From Zopfochytrium polystomum (lineage: Eukaryota > Chytridiomycota > Chytridiomycetes > Chytridiales > Chytridiaceae): 64,000 bases of DNA. Under the pieces are notes generated by a model. It was not told the origin of the DNA. It searched no databases and was given only the letters and a program-made list of their open reading frames with translations. The stretch is taken from assembly GCA_025765615.1 (NCBI GenBank), contig JAIVFJ010000048.1:289653-353652 (forward strand), in the 5' to 3' direction. The position numbers and the translations under genes were made by a program. The first letter of the stretch is position 1, and every line of letters starts with the position of its first letter. Shown in pieces: positions 1-9,984 of the stretch.

Positions 1-2806
1 CACAGTCAAAGATTCAAGTACCACAGTTCACAGTCCACATTCAAGATTCAAGTTCCACAGCTCACAGTCTTTGCCAAGAACAGAACTCACAGTCAAAGAT
101 TCAAGAATCACAGTTCCCAGTCAAGAATTCAAGCCCCACTGCTGAAGAGCACAGGAACTTGGACCCATCAGACCTTTTGCTGGCATCCAAGCAACCAAAA
201 GAATATCTCCCTTATGCTGATGTGTTTTCCAAGACCAAGGCAGACCTACTACCAGCTCAGAGGCCTTATGACTGTGAAATTCCACTCAAGGATGAAACTT
301 GCAGCCCACCTTTCAAGCCACTGTACCACCTCTCTCCACCAGAAGCCAAGACCCTCCAGGAATACATTGAAGAAATGCTGAACAAGGGATTCATCCAACC
401 TTCCAAGTCACCAGCTGGAGCTCCCATCTTTTTTGTCAAGAAGAAGGATGGGGGACTGAGACCCTGAGTGGACTACAGAGATCTCAATGAGATGACAGTC
501 AAGAACCGCTATCCACTGCCTCTCATCTCTGAATTACTGGACAAACTGAGCCATGCAAGGATATTTTCCAAGATTGACCTCAGAGGTGCCTACAATTTGG
601 TCAGAATTAAGCCCCAGGATCAATGGAAGACTGCCTTCAGATGCAAATACGGTCACTTTGAGTACTTGGTGGTCATGCCCTTTGGACTTACCAATGCCCC
701 AGCTATTTTCCAAGGCATGATGAATGACATATTCAGGGATATTCTGGACCTTTTTGTCATTGTCTACCTGGATGATATCCTGGTATTTCCATCTGACACT
801 GCCAGCCATATGGGACATGTCAAGACTGTCTTGGAGAGACTCAGACAGCATCACCTCTATGCAAAGCTGGAGAAGTGTGAATTCCACAAGACCTCCATTG
901 AGTTTTTGGGGTTCATTGTGTCTGACAAAGGGATCTCCATGGCACCAGACAAGATCCAAACTATTCTTGAATGGAAGGCTCCAAATTCCATCAAGGATGT
1001 TCAAAGCTTCCTTGGATTTTGCAACTTCTACAGAACCTTCATTGCCAACTATTCTGCCATAGCCAAGCCTCTCACTGATCTCACCAAGAAGATCACCAAG
1101 TTTGAATGGACCCCAGCAGCAGAGCAAGCCTGGCTAGCTCTTAAGACAGCAACCACAAGTGCACCACTCCTTAAGCATGTGGATCCCTTGCTTCCCTTCA
1201 CCTTGGAAACTGATGCCTCAGACTATGCCCTCGGTGCTGTTCTGTCCCAGCCAAGCTCTCAGGACCCCTCTGCTCCTCTGCATCCAGTGGCATATTACTC
1301 CAGGAAGCTGAACAGTGCTGAGTGTAACTACACAGTCCATGACAAGGAGTTGCTTGCAATTGTGGAAGCATTCAAATTCTGGAGACACTACTTGGCTGGT
1401 TTTAAAGGCATCTCTGTCTATTCTGATCACAAGAACCTCACCTTCTTCAGGGCAAGGAGGTTGCTCAAGCAGAGGCATGCCAGGTGGGCTGAACTGCTCT
1501 CTGAGTATGACTTTAAGCTGTGCTATTCTCCTGGCCACCTTAACACTGTGGCTGATGCCCTGTCAAGAAGAACAGACCTTGCACCGGAAGGGGGAGATGG
1601 TTTCACCCCACCATCGAAGACACACCTTTCATTGCTTCCTGACAGTGTGTGGGCCCATGCTATTCCCAAGGACCCTAAGCCTCACAAGATTCAAATCAGC
1701 CAAGAAGAGGAAAAACTTGAGATATTCAAGACAAGGCATGATGCAGCAACAGCTGGACACCCAGGAGAGCACAAGACATATGAGCTTGTTTCCAGAGACT
1801 TCTACTGGCCAGGCATGAGGAAGTACATCAAGAACTATGTCAGCAGCTGTGAAACCTGTCAAAGAAACAAATCCAGCAGACACAAGCCCTATGGACTTCT
1901 GGAGCCCCTCCCAATTGCCATCAGCCCTTGGTCATCAATATCCATGGACTTCATTGTGAAACTGCCCCCATCCCATGGATTTGACTCTATCCTTGTTGTC
2001 ATCTGCAGAAGGACAAAGTTGGCCCATTTCATCCCCTGTACTGAGAATATAGATGCACAAGGAACAGCAGACTTGTTTTTGCAACACATATTCAGGCTCC
2101 ATGGGCTGCCTCAGTCAATCATCAGTGACAGAGGACCTCAGTTCAGATCTCAATTTTGGAAAGCACTCACAGCAGCCCTTGGAATCAAGTCTCAACTGTC
2201 AACTGCTTATCACCCTCAGACTGATGGACAAACAGAAAGAACAAACCAGACTCTGGAGCAGTATTTGAGGTGCTATGTCAGCATCAACAGGATGATTGGC
2301 CCACCCTCCTTCCACTGGCAGAATTTGCTCTCAACAATTCTCTCCACTCAAGCACCCAGCTATCTCCTTTCTTTGCAACCTATGGCTTCAATCCAAGAGG
2401 AGATCTTTTGGGACAAGAGATCCTATCCAATGTCCAAGCTCCTGCTGTGGCTTCACACTTGCATAAGCTCAAGATCATCAGCACCTTCCTGGACTCCACC
2501 CTGAAGCGAGCCCAAGAAGATGCCTCAAGATTTGCCAACACTCACAGAATGGACCATGACCTTGCTGTGGGTCAGCAAGTTTGGCTTCTGAGGAAGAACT
2601 TGCAGACCAAAAGACCAAGTCCCAAGCTAGACAACCTCAAGTTGGGACCTTTCAAGATCTTGGAGCAAATCAATCCAGTCACCTTCAAGCTGGATCTCCC
2701 TGCATCCATGAAGATCCACCCAGTTTTCCATGTCAGCCTTTTGGAGAAGTTTGTGGTCAATTCCATTCCAGGCAGAGTTGTTCCTCCTCCTCCTCCAGTT
2801 GAGGTA
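1..2806 (+). pseudogene. Ty3/gypsy pol, 5'-truncated by the window edge and broken
   Basis: This is polyprotein of a chromovirus-like Ty3/gypsy retrotransposon. In order: a protease-RT linker of degenerate 'ttcaagattcaagt/cacagttcacagtc' repeats (1-150); reverse transcriptase with the YLDD catalytic box near 765-780; RNase H (ETDAS near 1207, SDHKN near 1420); integrase HHCC zinc finger (1735-1865); and the integrase D,D-35-E core (SMDF near 1943, SDRGPQF near 2125, ERTNQTLE near 2235). An in-frame TGA at 465-467 interrupts RT just before the VDYRDLN motif. A one-base frameshift near 2270-2290 moves the frame into the segment ending at 2806. Reading stops after a run of prolines and VEV, exactly where the relative at 36,504-39,840 continues into a chromodomain, so the chromodomain is missing. 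Family assignment is secure; the copy is dead. Confidence 0.93.
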
Positions 2807-3112
2807 TGTCAGGAACATGGCAGGACAGGACAAGGCAGACAAGGAACTGAGGAGTGATGGTTGTATTGGAAACAATAATTCACTTGTGGGATGGGACAGG
2901 TCCCCCATCCCCCTTTTATATCTTTTGAGAGTCTTCCTTGTCAAGACTCAAAGAAAGTTCCAGAAAGAGCAATTAGTAATACAATGATACCAATGATACC
3001 AATGACAACAAGACAAGTCAGGAAAGCAAAGAAGGTTCCAGAAGGTTCCACAAGGTTCCATGAAGGAATGTTCTAGAAGGTTCCAGAGGTTTCCTGAGGG
3101 TGATTCATAACA
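2807..3112 (-). repeat. Solo LTR (306 bp), antisense to the adjoining pol
   Basis: The segment runs TGTCAGGAAC to TTCATAACA and matches the LTRs at 36,504 and 39,410, but lacks their internal 117-bp duplication. In its own orientation (minus strand) it carries one TATAAAAG box. The preceding pol reads on the plus strand, so this LTR is inverted relative to pol and is not its own 3' LTR. The flanking five bases (aggta before, ttgac after) do not match, so there is no target-site duplication. A nested insertion followed by deletion, or ectopic recombination, is the likely origin. Confidence 0.85.
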
Positions 3113-3269
3113 TTGACCATGTGATTGTTGAAAGCGCCATGAAAAATGAGAAGTTGAGTATTGCCAGGAGATTTGCGGCTGATGTGATGCAACTTCAAAA
3201 CATACTGCAGTACTGAAACTTCAGGAACTGCTGTTACTGGTACTGTTGAAGTGACTGAAGTTGAAACTA

Positions 3270-4465
3270 CTTCTTAATGTTTCCAGACTGCAACTTTTGC
3301 GAGTTTTTTGACTGCTTGCAGTTAGGATCAGGGCACTCAGAGTTGGAGTGCTTCTTTTCACAACAGAAGGTACACCAGCCCATTTTGTGATAGAAGTCAC
3401 ATTCTTCATCACGGAGGCATATGCGTCAAGAAGAGGAAGAAGAAGCTGATGAAGGAGAGGCTGCAGCTGTGGAGGTGGCCTTCTTCCTGGCAAGAAGAGC
3501 GTCAAAGTCCATTGGATCTGAAACTTCTTCATAGCGTGGCTTGAAGGGGTGAGAAACAGGTGTTGTGGCAGATGAACAAGATGCAGGCGCTTTGCCTTTG
3601 GTCTTGAAGGAATGCCAGTTCAAGTCATCCAAACGCTGACCTTTCGGTTGCAGCTTCATTAGATTGGTGGAAGTTGTAAGTTTGGGTTTTAAACCATGCC
3701 AAAAGGCGGCGAATTGCATTTGTGCACTCATCAAGTTACCAAGGGAATGAAGTAGACTGTTGAAACAAAGACAATATTCACGAGCTGAAGAAGTTTGCTT
3801 AATTGCCAAGATTTGATGCGTTGCTTCTTCGAAAGCAAGTGTAGAAAGGAAGTGCTGTTGAATCCAGAGCTGGTAATCTGCCCAGGAGATGAACGTTTGA
3901 AGAGCTGCAGGAACATTCTGCCATTCTTGAAATGCATGATCTTTCAAACCACTTTGCAACCAATCGACATATGACAGATGAGTGGCATAGCAAGGAGATT
4001 CACTGTCCTAGTGGAAGTTGTTCAAATGACATTTGATTTCGCAAGACTTAAAATACTGCGTGACGACATTAGTGCATTGGTGAGGAGGTAGTTTAGAACA
4101 AGAACCGTCGAAGATTGCAGGAGAGGCGCTTGTCATTTTGAATTTGGTAGGCGATTTGTTGCGTTTGCAGTATGATTCACCTCCATTGCCTTGACTGCAG
4201 ACTGAACAGTTGTGTGCATCATTGCGATGTACACAGGATGACAAATACATTGGACATCAGGGTTCAGAGTGTGTGTGGCGGGCGGCAGTGGAGCGGGTTG
4301 TGTAGGCATTGGCTGGACAGGTGGCTGTTGCTGCTGCTGAAAATGCTGCTGAATGAATGACTGCTGCTGTGGGAACAGCTGTGGTGGGAGTGTGGAAGCT
4401 GTTGGAGCAAGCTGAGTTGACAGAGCGGTATTGAGCGTAGTAGTACAAGCAAAAGAAGAATCCAT
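3270..4465 (-). pseudogene. Decayed retrotransposon gag
   Basis: On the minus strand a Gln/Pro-rich N-terminal segment starts with ATG at 4465 and reads to 4133. The capsid-like part (retrotrans_gag type, with WADYQLW and an REYC..F stretch) lies at 3426-3959. After an in-frame TGA at 3426-3428 the frame continues into a CX2CX4HX4C zinc knuckle (about 3,340-3,385) and ends near 3,270. A frame change near 4130 and a TAG near 4010 give at least three lesions. No protease or RT follows. It is a different family from the gypsy element at 36.5 kb. Confidence 0.7.
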
Positions 4466-5013
4466 TCGCCTTCGTCAATGTTGGAGTCAGTGTCGGAATC
4501 TGTAGTTCTGTAAAACAGCAATGAATCTGTCGGGGGTGGCCTCCCCCATGTGCTGAGGCTGCTGACGAACAAACTGTACTGTTACATGTGACAAGGATGG
4601 ACAATGTGGGTGATTCTCACATGCTGTAGTTGCAACCGTTGTGTAACGAGAGTGCCTCCGACAGAGTGCTAGACAGATTCGCGGTGCAATCACAACTCCT
4701 GTGTGGTCTGGAGTTTTTCCATTCTGCCGCAGGGCAGATTACGTAACCCGACCCACTTGGGAATCAATTCATATTCGACTGGATATTGCTGTAATTATTT
4801 GAATTCAACACACGGAGGCCTGGTGATTTTGTCTTCGACGTTGTTTCCCTTTGCGCATAATGCGCACCGCCCACCACCAAGGCGGAAAACCTGAGACTTT
4901 CCATATATGGAGTCAGTTCGGACTCCAAACGGGGGCACTAATACACTTGCTGATTCGCCAGTGTTCCTCTACTGCTTATATTATTATCAGTTCCCACACC
5001 TTCCTTGCTCCTT
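4466..5013. other. No gene recognised; spacer between gag remnant and GT32 gene
   Basis: Only short out-of-phase ORFs are present. The last 150 bases (about 5,036-5,150) are CT-rich, with repeated 'ctttctcgct', and encode the basic/acidic tail of the neighbouring minus-strand gene. Part of the region could be the leader or LTR of the gag element, but no paired LTR is visible. Confidence 0.4.
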
Positions 5014-5935
5014 TCACACTCGCCATAATTTGCGCTCTCTCAACCTCCCTTTCTCGCTCTTTCTCGCTCTTTCTCGCTCTTTCCTTCTTTCTGCCTGCCT
5101 CGCTCTTTCTCGCTCCTCCTTCTCCTTCTCCTTCTCTTCCTTTTCCATTTCCCTCAGCAGCGCCGACTGCTTCAAGAGCATTTTACTGCCCCCATGCATC
5201 CACTTCCAGCCGCCCTTCCTGTGCCCGGAAAACACGTGCCAAACGCACGCGTCGGGGTGCTCAAACCCCAGCGCTCGCTCGTGCGCCGGCGCAAACGCCG
5301 TGATTCCCAGCACGAGCACGTCCCCCATTCGCAGGTACCCGTGCGTCAAGTTCCCCGCCCGCCCCAGGTCCTCGCCGATCGACTCGAGGTACTCGCCGAC
5401 GGCGTGCGTCCACGGCAACGGCCCCGTCAGCGCGATGACGCCGTCGACGTCGCGCAGCTCCGCGTCCGTCGCGCGCTCCACCCTCTCCACGATCTGGTTC
5501 ACGATACGCGCGAGGATGGGGTGACCCGCGGTCCCGGCCATCGTCCACTGCGAGATCTGAATACCGGCCTCGTTAAAGACGTCGTAGTCCCACTCGAGCC
5601 CGACCACGAAGCGGATGCCCTCGCCGACGGAGGAAGCGGGCTCTTGAGGAACCCACTCGTCGACGCTCTTGAGGCAGACGGTGTCCATGTCGGTGTACAC
5701 CCCGCCTTCGTGCAGGAGCACGAGGTACCGGTACAGTTCCGTCTTCTGCACGACCTGCGGCAGCCGCGCGTATGCGTCGTACACTCGGCCCGGGAAGTGC
5801 TCCCGCACGTACGCGGCCGCCTCCGCGTCGTCGCGCAGCGTGAGTCGGTACTGCGGGTTGAGGAGCGCCCACGTCTCGCGCCACTTGTGCTGTCGCGGGT
5901 GCTGTGTCGCGAGGAGGGTGGGGTTGCTGGAGTAA
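5014..5935 (-). pseudogene. OCH1-like alpha-1,6-mannosyltransferase (GT32), N-terminus replaced
   Basis: The product resembles Golgi GT32 mannosyltransferases of the Och1 family, which start outer-chain elongation of N-glycans. The C-terminal 300 residues read in one frame: WRETWALLNPQYRL near 5,880, the ELYRYLVLLHEGGVYTDMD block (with the DXD metal-binding motif) near 5,700, and a catalytic-domain end near 5,200. A Lys/Glu/Arg-rich, probably helical tail follows to 5014. The normal start, signal anchor and first part of the domain are absent. Upstream of about 5,935 the same frame runs into antisense or out-of-frame gag sequence. I infer a gag insertion or rearrangement that cut off the 5' end. 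A missed upstream exon cannot be excluded. Confidence 0.75.
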
Positions 5936-6958
5936 GAGCGCATTTGGGTTTGCTGGTGGTCGATTCTGTTGCTGTTGCTGCAATTGCTGAAGAAATGTGT
6001 TGGCACACTGTCGAGCAACATGACCATAGCCTCCACATGCATGACATTGGACTCCAAAAGACTGTTGCTGTGCAGGGTACCAACTTCCCCCAGAGCCGCG
6101 TCCCATTGCAGTACCACCTGTTGCTGTTCCATGTGAACTTAGTCCTCGCCATGTTCCTCGGTCTTGGCCAAAACCACCATATGGACGCGGTGTGTACTGT
6201 TGGGACTGAGGGTTTTGGTACTGCAAGGTTGTTGGGCGGATATTAGGATACGGCTGGTACTGCTGAGGTTTATGATAACTGCCACGACCGCAGAGTTGAC
6301 TATAGTGTACTTTTGGCCGAATAATTACATTTGCTGTTGGTGTAGTGACTTCTGGAATGGCTGTTGTCAGGTCCCGCTCCTGTTGTGCTGCAAGTCGATC
6401 CCGCCTCTCATCATATGTATTTTGACGGGCGGTAGATTTAAATAAGGTGATTAGTTTAGTCAATGATGAAACAGAAGTGATAGGATTCCCTGCAAACATG
6501 AACGTATTGGCAACACCCATATCGATTAGCGTGTTGTTCAGGGCAGATACGAAGACTCGCACAACTTTGGAAAATGGTGTGATGCGACTGCGGATTTCCA
6601 CTGATGAACTTTCTGCAAAGCTTTCTACTTTGTGGTAAGCTGTAATGAAGTGCATTGCAAATGACTCGGATGATTCTGCAGGTTCCATTTTTATACGTTC
6701 GAAATCATCAATAATTTCCTTTGCTAATCCTTGATCTGTTGTTTGACATGCAATCGCGATTTCTCCAAGCAGTGTGTAGGCAAAAATCTGCCCTCGTCGG
6801 GGGAACTGTGGTAGGAGCTCTGGTTCAACGTGTCGTCGAATGAGAAGGATACAGTATGCGTTCTGGTCTTCTGTCCCTGGGAACCATTTGACCGGCTCAC
6901 GCCCGTCTCGTGCAAATGCATAATGCTCGCCATGGTTGGGCCCCTGCGTACTCTGCAT
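5925..6958 (-). pseudogene. Retrotransposon gag with zinc knuckle, fused to the GT32 remnant
   Basis: A continuous frame starts with ATG at 6958. It encodes a capsid-like helical region (about residues 1-200), a Gln/Pro/Tyr-rich linker and a CX2CX4HX4C knuckle (CHACGGYGHVARQC, near 6,000-6,040), then a poly-Gln stretch. Beyond about 5,925 the frame runs out of phase through the mannosyltransferase, so residues past about 345 are not gag. No protease or RT is present. It is only distantly like the gag at 38.4-39.4 kb and probably belongs to a different LTR or LINE-type family. Confidence 0.75.
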
Positions 6959-6989
6959 GTTGGGCCGACATTAGGATCATTGGGGTCTG

Positions 6990-9620
6990 TTCAATAATAT
7001 AAGTTTTACGACATTATGTTATTGGTACTTTACGAATAGGACTTGTCACCCAACCAAGTCCATACTTCTCATACAGCAATTTCAACCTCTCGCCAAAAGC
7101 ATCCTGCTTAAACCATGTTTCATCTCTCTCCAATACTGACTTCCAAATGGAAATAATATCAATTGACAGGACACGTCAGAAATCAGCACCACGTGATGTA
7201 AAGCGAATCATAGAGGATTCTTTGGACGCCCTCAATTCAAAAAATCTCGAAGCCTCACAGAAGACTGCCTCCACCCACACTTCCTTTAAGCAACAACCAA
7301 CATTATGGCTAATCACAAGTCCAGAGCCAGGATCCAACATTTGAACGACAAAATCCAGTTCTGGTGATTGATCTTGCGACATATGATCCATAGTGTGAAA
7401 GGCGTGGTTCAAGTAAGCAGAAAGGAGACACATCAGAGACTGTGTAATCATTGGAGATGCCAAATGGAAACCAACGACTTGTTTGCGAAGCAGGCGGACA
7501 GCTTTCATCACTAGGAATCCATTCCAGAGAGAAACATTTTCCAACGAGGTTTTAAATGTTTCTCGTTCAAGATCTTCAAGCAGTAAACGTTCCAAATCTT
7601 CAATTGATGCAGATTTTTTGTTGATAAGGATAGCCATCTGTTCAGTAAACGCTATGGTAAATGCCTCCGAGACGTATGACAAATCCTCATGAATTCTGTT
7701 CCACATAACGACCATATCAGACAGAGTTATAAAACTTAGATGTCAGATGTCAGATGTCGAATCACTGTCATTACAACACGTTCCATATTTTCGACAAGCT
7801 CCGAATCAAAACCCCATTTGTAATCAATAAATTGAACCAATGGCTGTACGTGCTCCACAAATCCGCGCTGTGCTAGGACGTTCGACAGTACTGGAAAGCA
7901 GCTACCATGAAGGTTGCTGTCCACAGAATTTTTTCGCAGAATAATTTGGAAGGAACTTGAGAATTGCGTTTAAAAGCTGAAGAAGCATTCCGTCAGACAT
8001 TTCTGGTGCCAAGCAAGCGATAAGTTTTCCAACACCTTCCACTTTGTTTAGTTTTGACAATACTATAGGAATACATTGTTCAATGTGGTGTAAACGGAGT
8101 TCAGACTTATTGTTGCCCAAATTGTAAAGCAGATCCAAATGTTCGAGCTCAATAGCAAGCACAAATGTAGAATGGTAGCGCTGGCCTGACAAATTGTGAC
8201 ACAGAGCTTTAGCGTTCCGATCAATCTCAATGGCGGATCGAATATAATTGAGATGACAATCTTCACTTCCACAAATTGGAAGATAATCCAGTGTGGTTGA
8301 ATAACGGATGTTGGAATAGCAGCGAATCAGCTCATCAACATTTGATTCGAATTCTCCACTGTTGGGTCCAACATAATGATAAGACAGTTCAGACAGACGA
8401 AAGTCCAAAGATCTCAAACAATTAAACATATAGCCAGATTCTTCAAATGACTTTGTCCTTACAATATCAGCAAGAATAGTGATGAGCTTTGGTGCTTGTT
8501 CGCCAATCACATTTGCATTCGCGAAAAGACAAAGTGAATGCAATAATTTGAGTTGTCTTTCAATGAGTGCTTTATAGGCAGGGACATCGGACTTGTCAAT
8601 TTCAATTTCAGAGATGGTTTGTAGCATAGTGTCAACTGCGAGTTCCATTACCTTGTCTGAATCAAAGTACCACCAAAGCCATACAGGTTGTTTACCACAA
8701 TTGTTGGGATCCATTTCTTGAACCACGATTTGTTTCCAAAATGGAATCCAATCAGGACTGGTGCAAATGGGCCGAATAATACCAGTCCGTGTCCATGCCG
8801 TCTTGACAGTGAATTTGAGTACATTAAGGAGGTCCCATGCCTGACGGACAATGTCTGCAGAGAGTGCTGGAAGAAGTGCCATAACAGCTGTAACAAGCAG
8901 TCGTGGTAATTGCAAAGAAGGATCTACTCCCCGATCAGATTCATTTTCGACTGGAATTGATATCGTTTTGCAACGTTCAACAAGGGTTCCGAGATGATTT
9001 TTGACGTAGGTTTTCAAGTATTGAAGCGCTTCCAAAGCTTGATCACTTTCAAAGCTGCTGGTCAGTGAGTTCATGAGATAGACATGACCGCTGTCACGAC
9101 CATCATAAGCTCTATCAATCAAGCCCTTCCAGAATTCCAAACGCATCTCAAATGGCCTCAGCCAAAGGGACTGCCCAACCTTGATGGAAGAATTTAGGGC
9201 TTGGGCAGAAAGTTTGTCCAAATTGCAGGCAGGGGATCGCAGGATGCTATCGATGGGGAATAGAAGGGAGATTGATTGTAAAATCGTGACATCATGATCT
9301 TCCTCTGAGGCATCGTGATGAAGATCAAATGTGTGTGACAGATCTATGTAGCTCCGAACAGCGGCCAGTACAGAGAAGAAGAAAGGGCTCTGGCTTTCAT
9401 AGAGCATGCTCTTTGGCCTCTCCTGAAGGCAGTCCTTTGTAGCTGACATGAGGCCAATTCGGAGGACGGGATCAATAAGCAATGGCTTTACAAAACAACG
9501 TCCGACGACTGATCAGGCAAAGGAGCAGCAGCAAGACAGTCGAGTAAGATCCAAAAAGGTCAGTAAACTGCAGATGGCACAGATCACTTCTTTGGGAAGG
9601 CGAAAAAGGAGCTGGTGTTG
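6990..9620 (-). pseudogene. F-box-type protein, decayed paralogue (copy 1)
   Basis: Translation is collinear with the paralogue at 17,560-20,157 over its full length: an N-terminal F-box-like segment (LP.EVICAICSLLTFLDL, near 9,590) and about 800 residues of helical repeat-like sequence. F-box proteins are substrate adaptors of SCF ubiquitin ligases; the target is unknown. Lesions relative to the paralogue: CGA to TGA inside the F-box (9513-9515, with the paired CpG also changed, CGATCG to TGATCA); a one-A insertion in an A-run near 7,930; a triplicated 7-mer (agatgtc) near 7,740; and CGA to TGA at 7176-7178. Two of these are C-to-T changes at CpG, as expected from cytosine methylation and deamination. 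The left flank (6,988-7,030) matches the left flank of copy 2 (17,450-17,500). Confidence 0.8.
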
Positions 9621-9799
9621 GATGTTGTACAGATCGCGGCTGTCGATCGAACGTAGGATTGTTAAAGATAAGCAATATCAAAAGAAACAGATCACACCGA
9701 AGAGATGCGTTACTTGGTGAGAACGACGACGGGAAGGGCGGCGGCAAGTCAAGGGTGAGCGTGACAAGTCGTGCATCACGTGAACGGTCTTGGTGTAGG

Positions 9800-9984
9800 A
9801 GGAGAGAATAAAATAAGAAAAAAAATCCTATAATATGTTTGGTGTGGGAGAGAAAGGAGTGAGAGAAATGTAGAACCAGATGTTCAATAAAGACGAAATA
9901 CAATGAATATGTTGGTGCTGCTTGATGGGGATCATATATAGTGTGTGGGGGAATGCTAAAGAATAGTATTTGAAAAAAAATCCA
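9800..9984. repeat. Left direct repeat flanking the virus-like block
   Basis: About 185 bp, from 'aaataagaaaaaaaatc' to 'ccaaaaaattc', recurs in the same orientation at about 17,186-17,373 at roughly 85-90 percent identity by eye. Shared landmarks are 'atatgtttggtgtgg', 'ccagatgttcaataaagacgaaatac', 'gtgctgct' and 'ggggatcatat'. The left copy is the 5' flank of F-box copy 1. The right copy lies downstream of F-box copy 2. Confidence 0.8.

Noticed and set aside
2270..2857. Separate integrase gene starting at 2270
   Set aside because: It is the same pol after a one-base frameshift; motifs continue without a gap.
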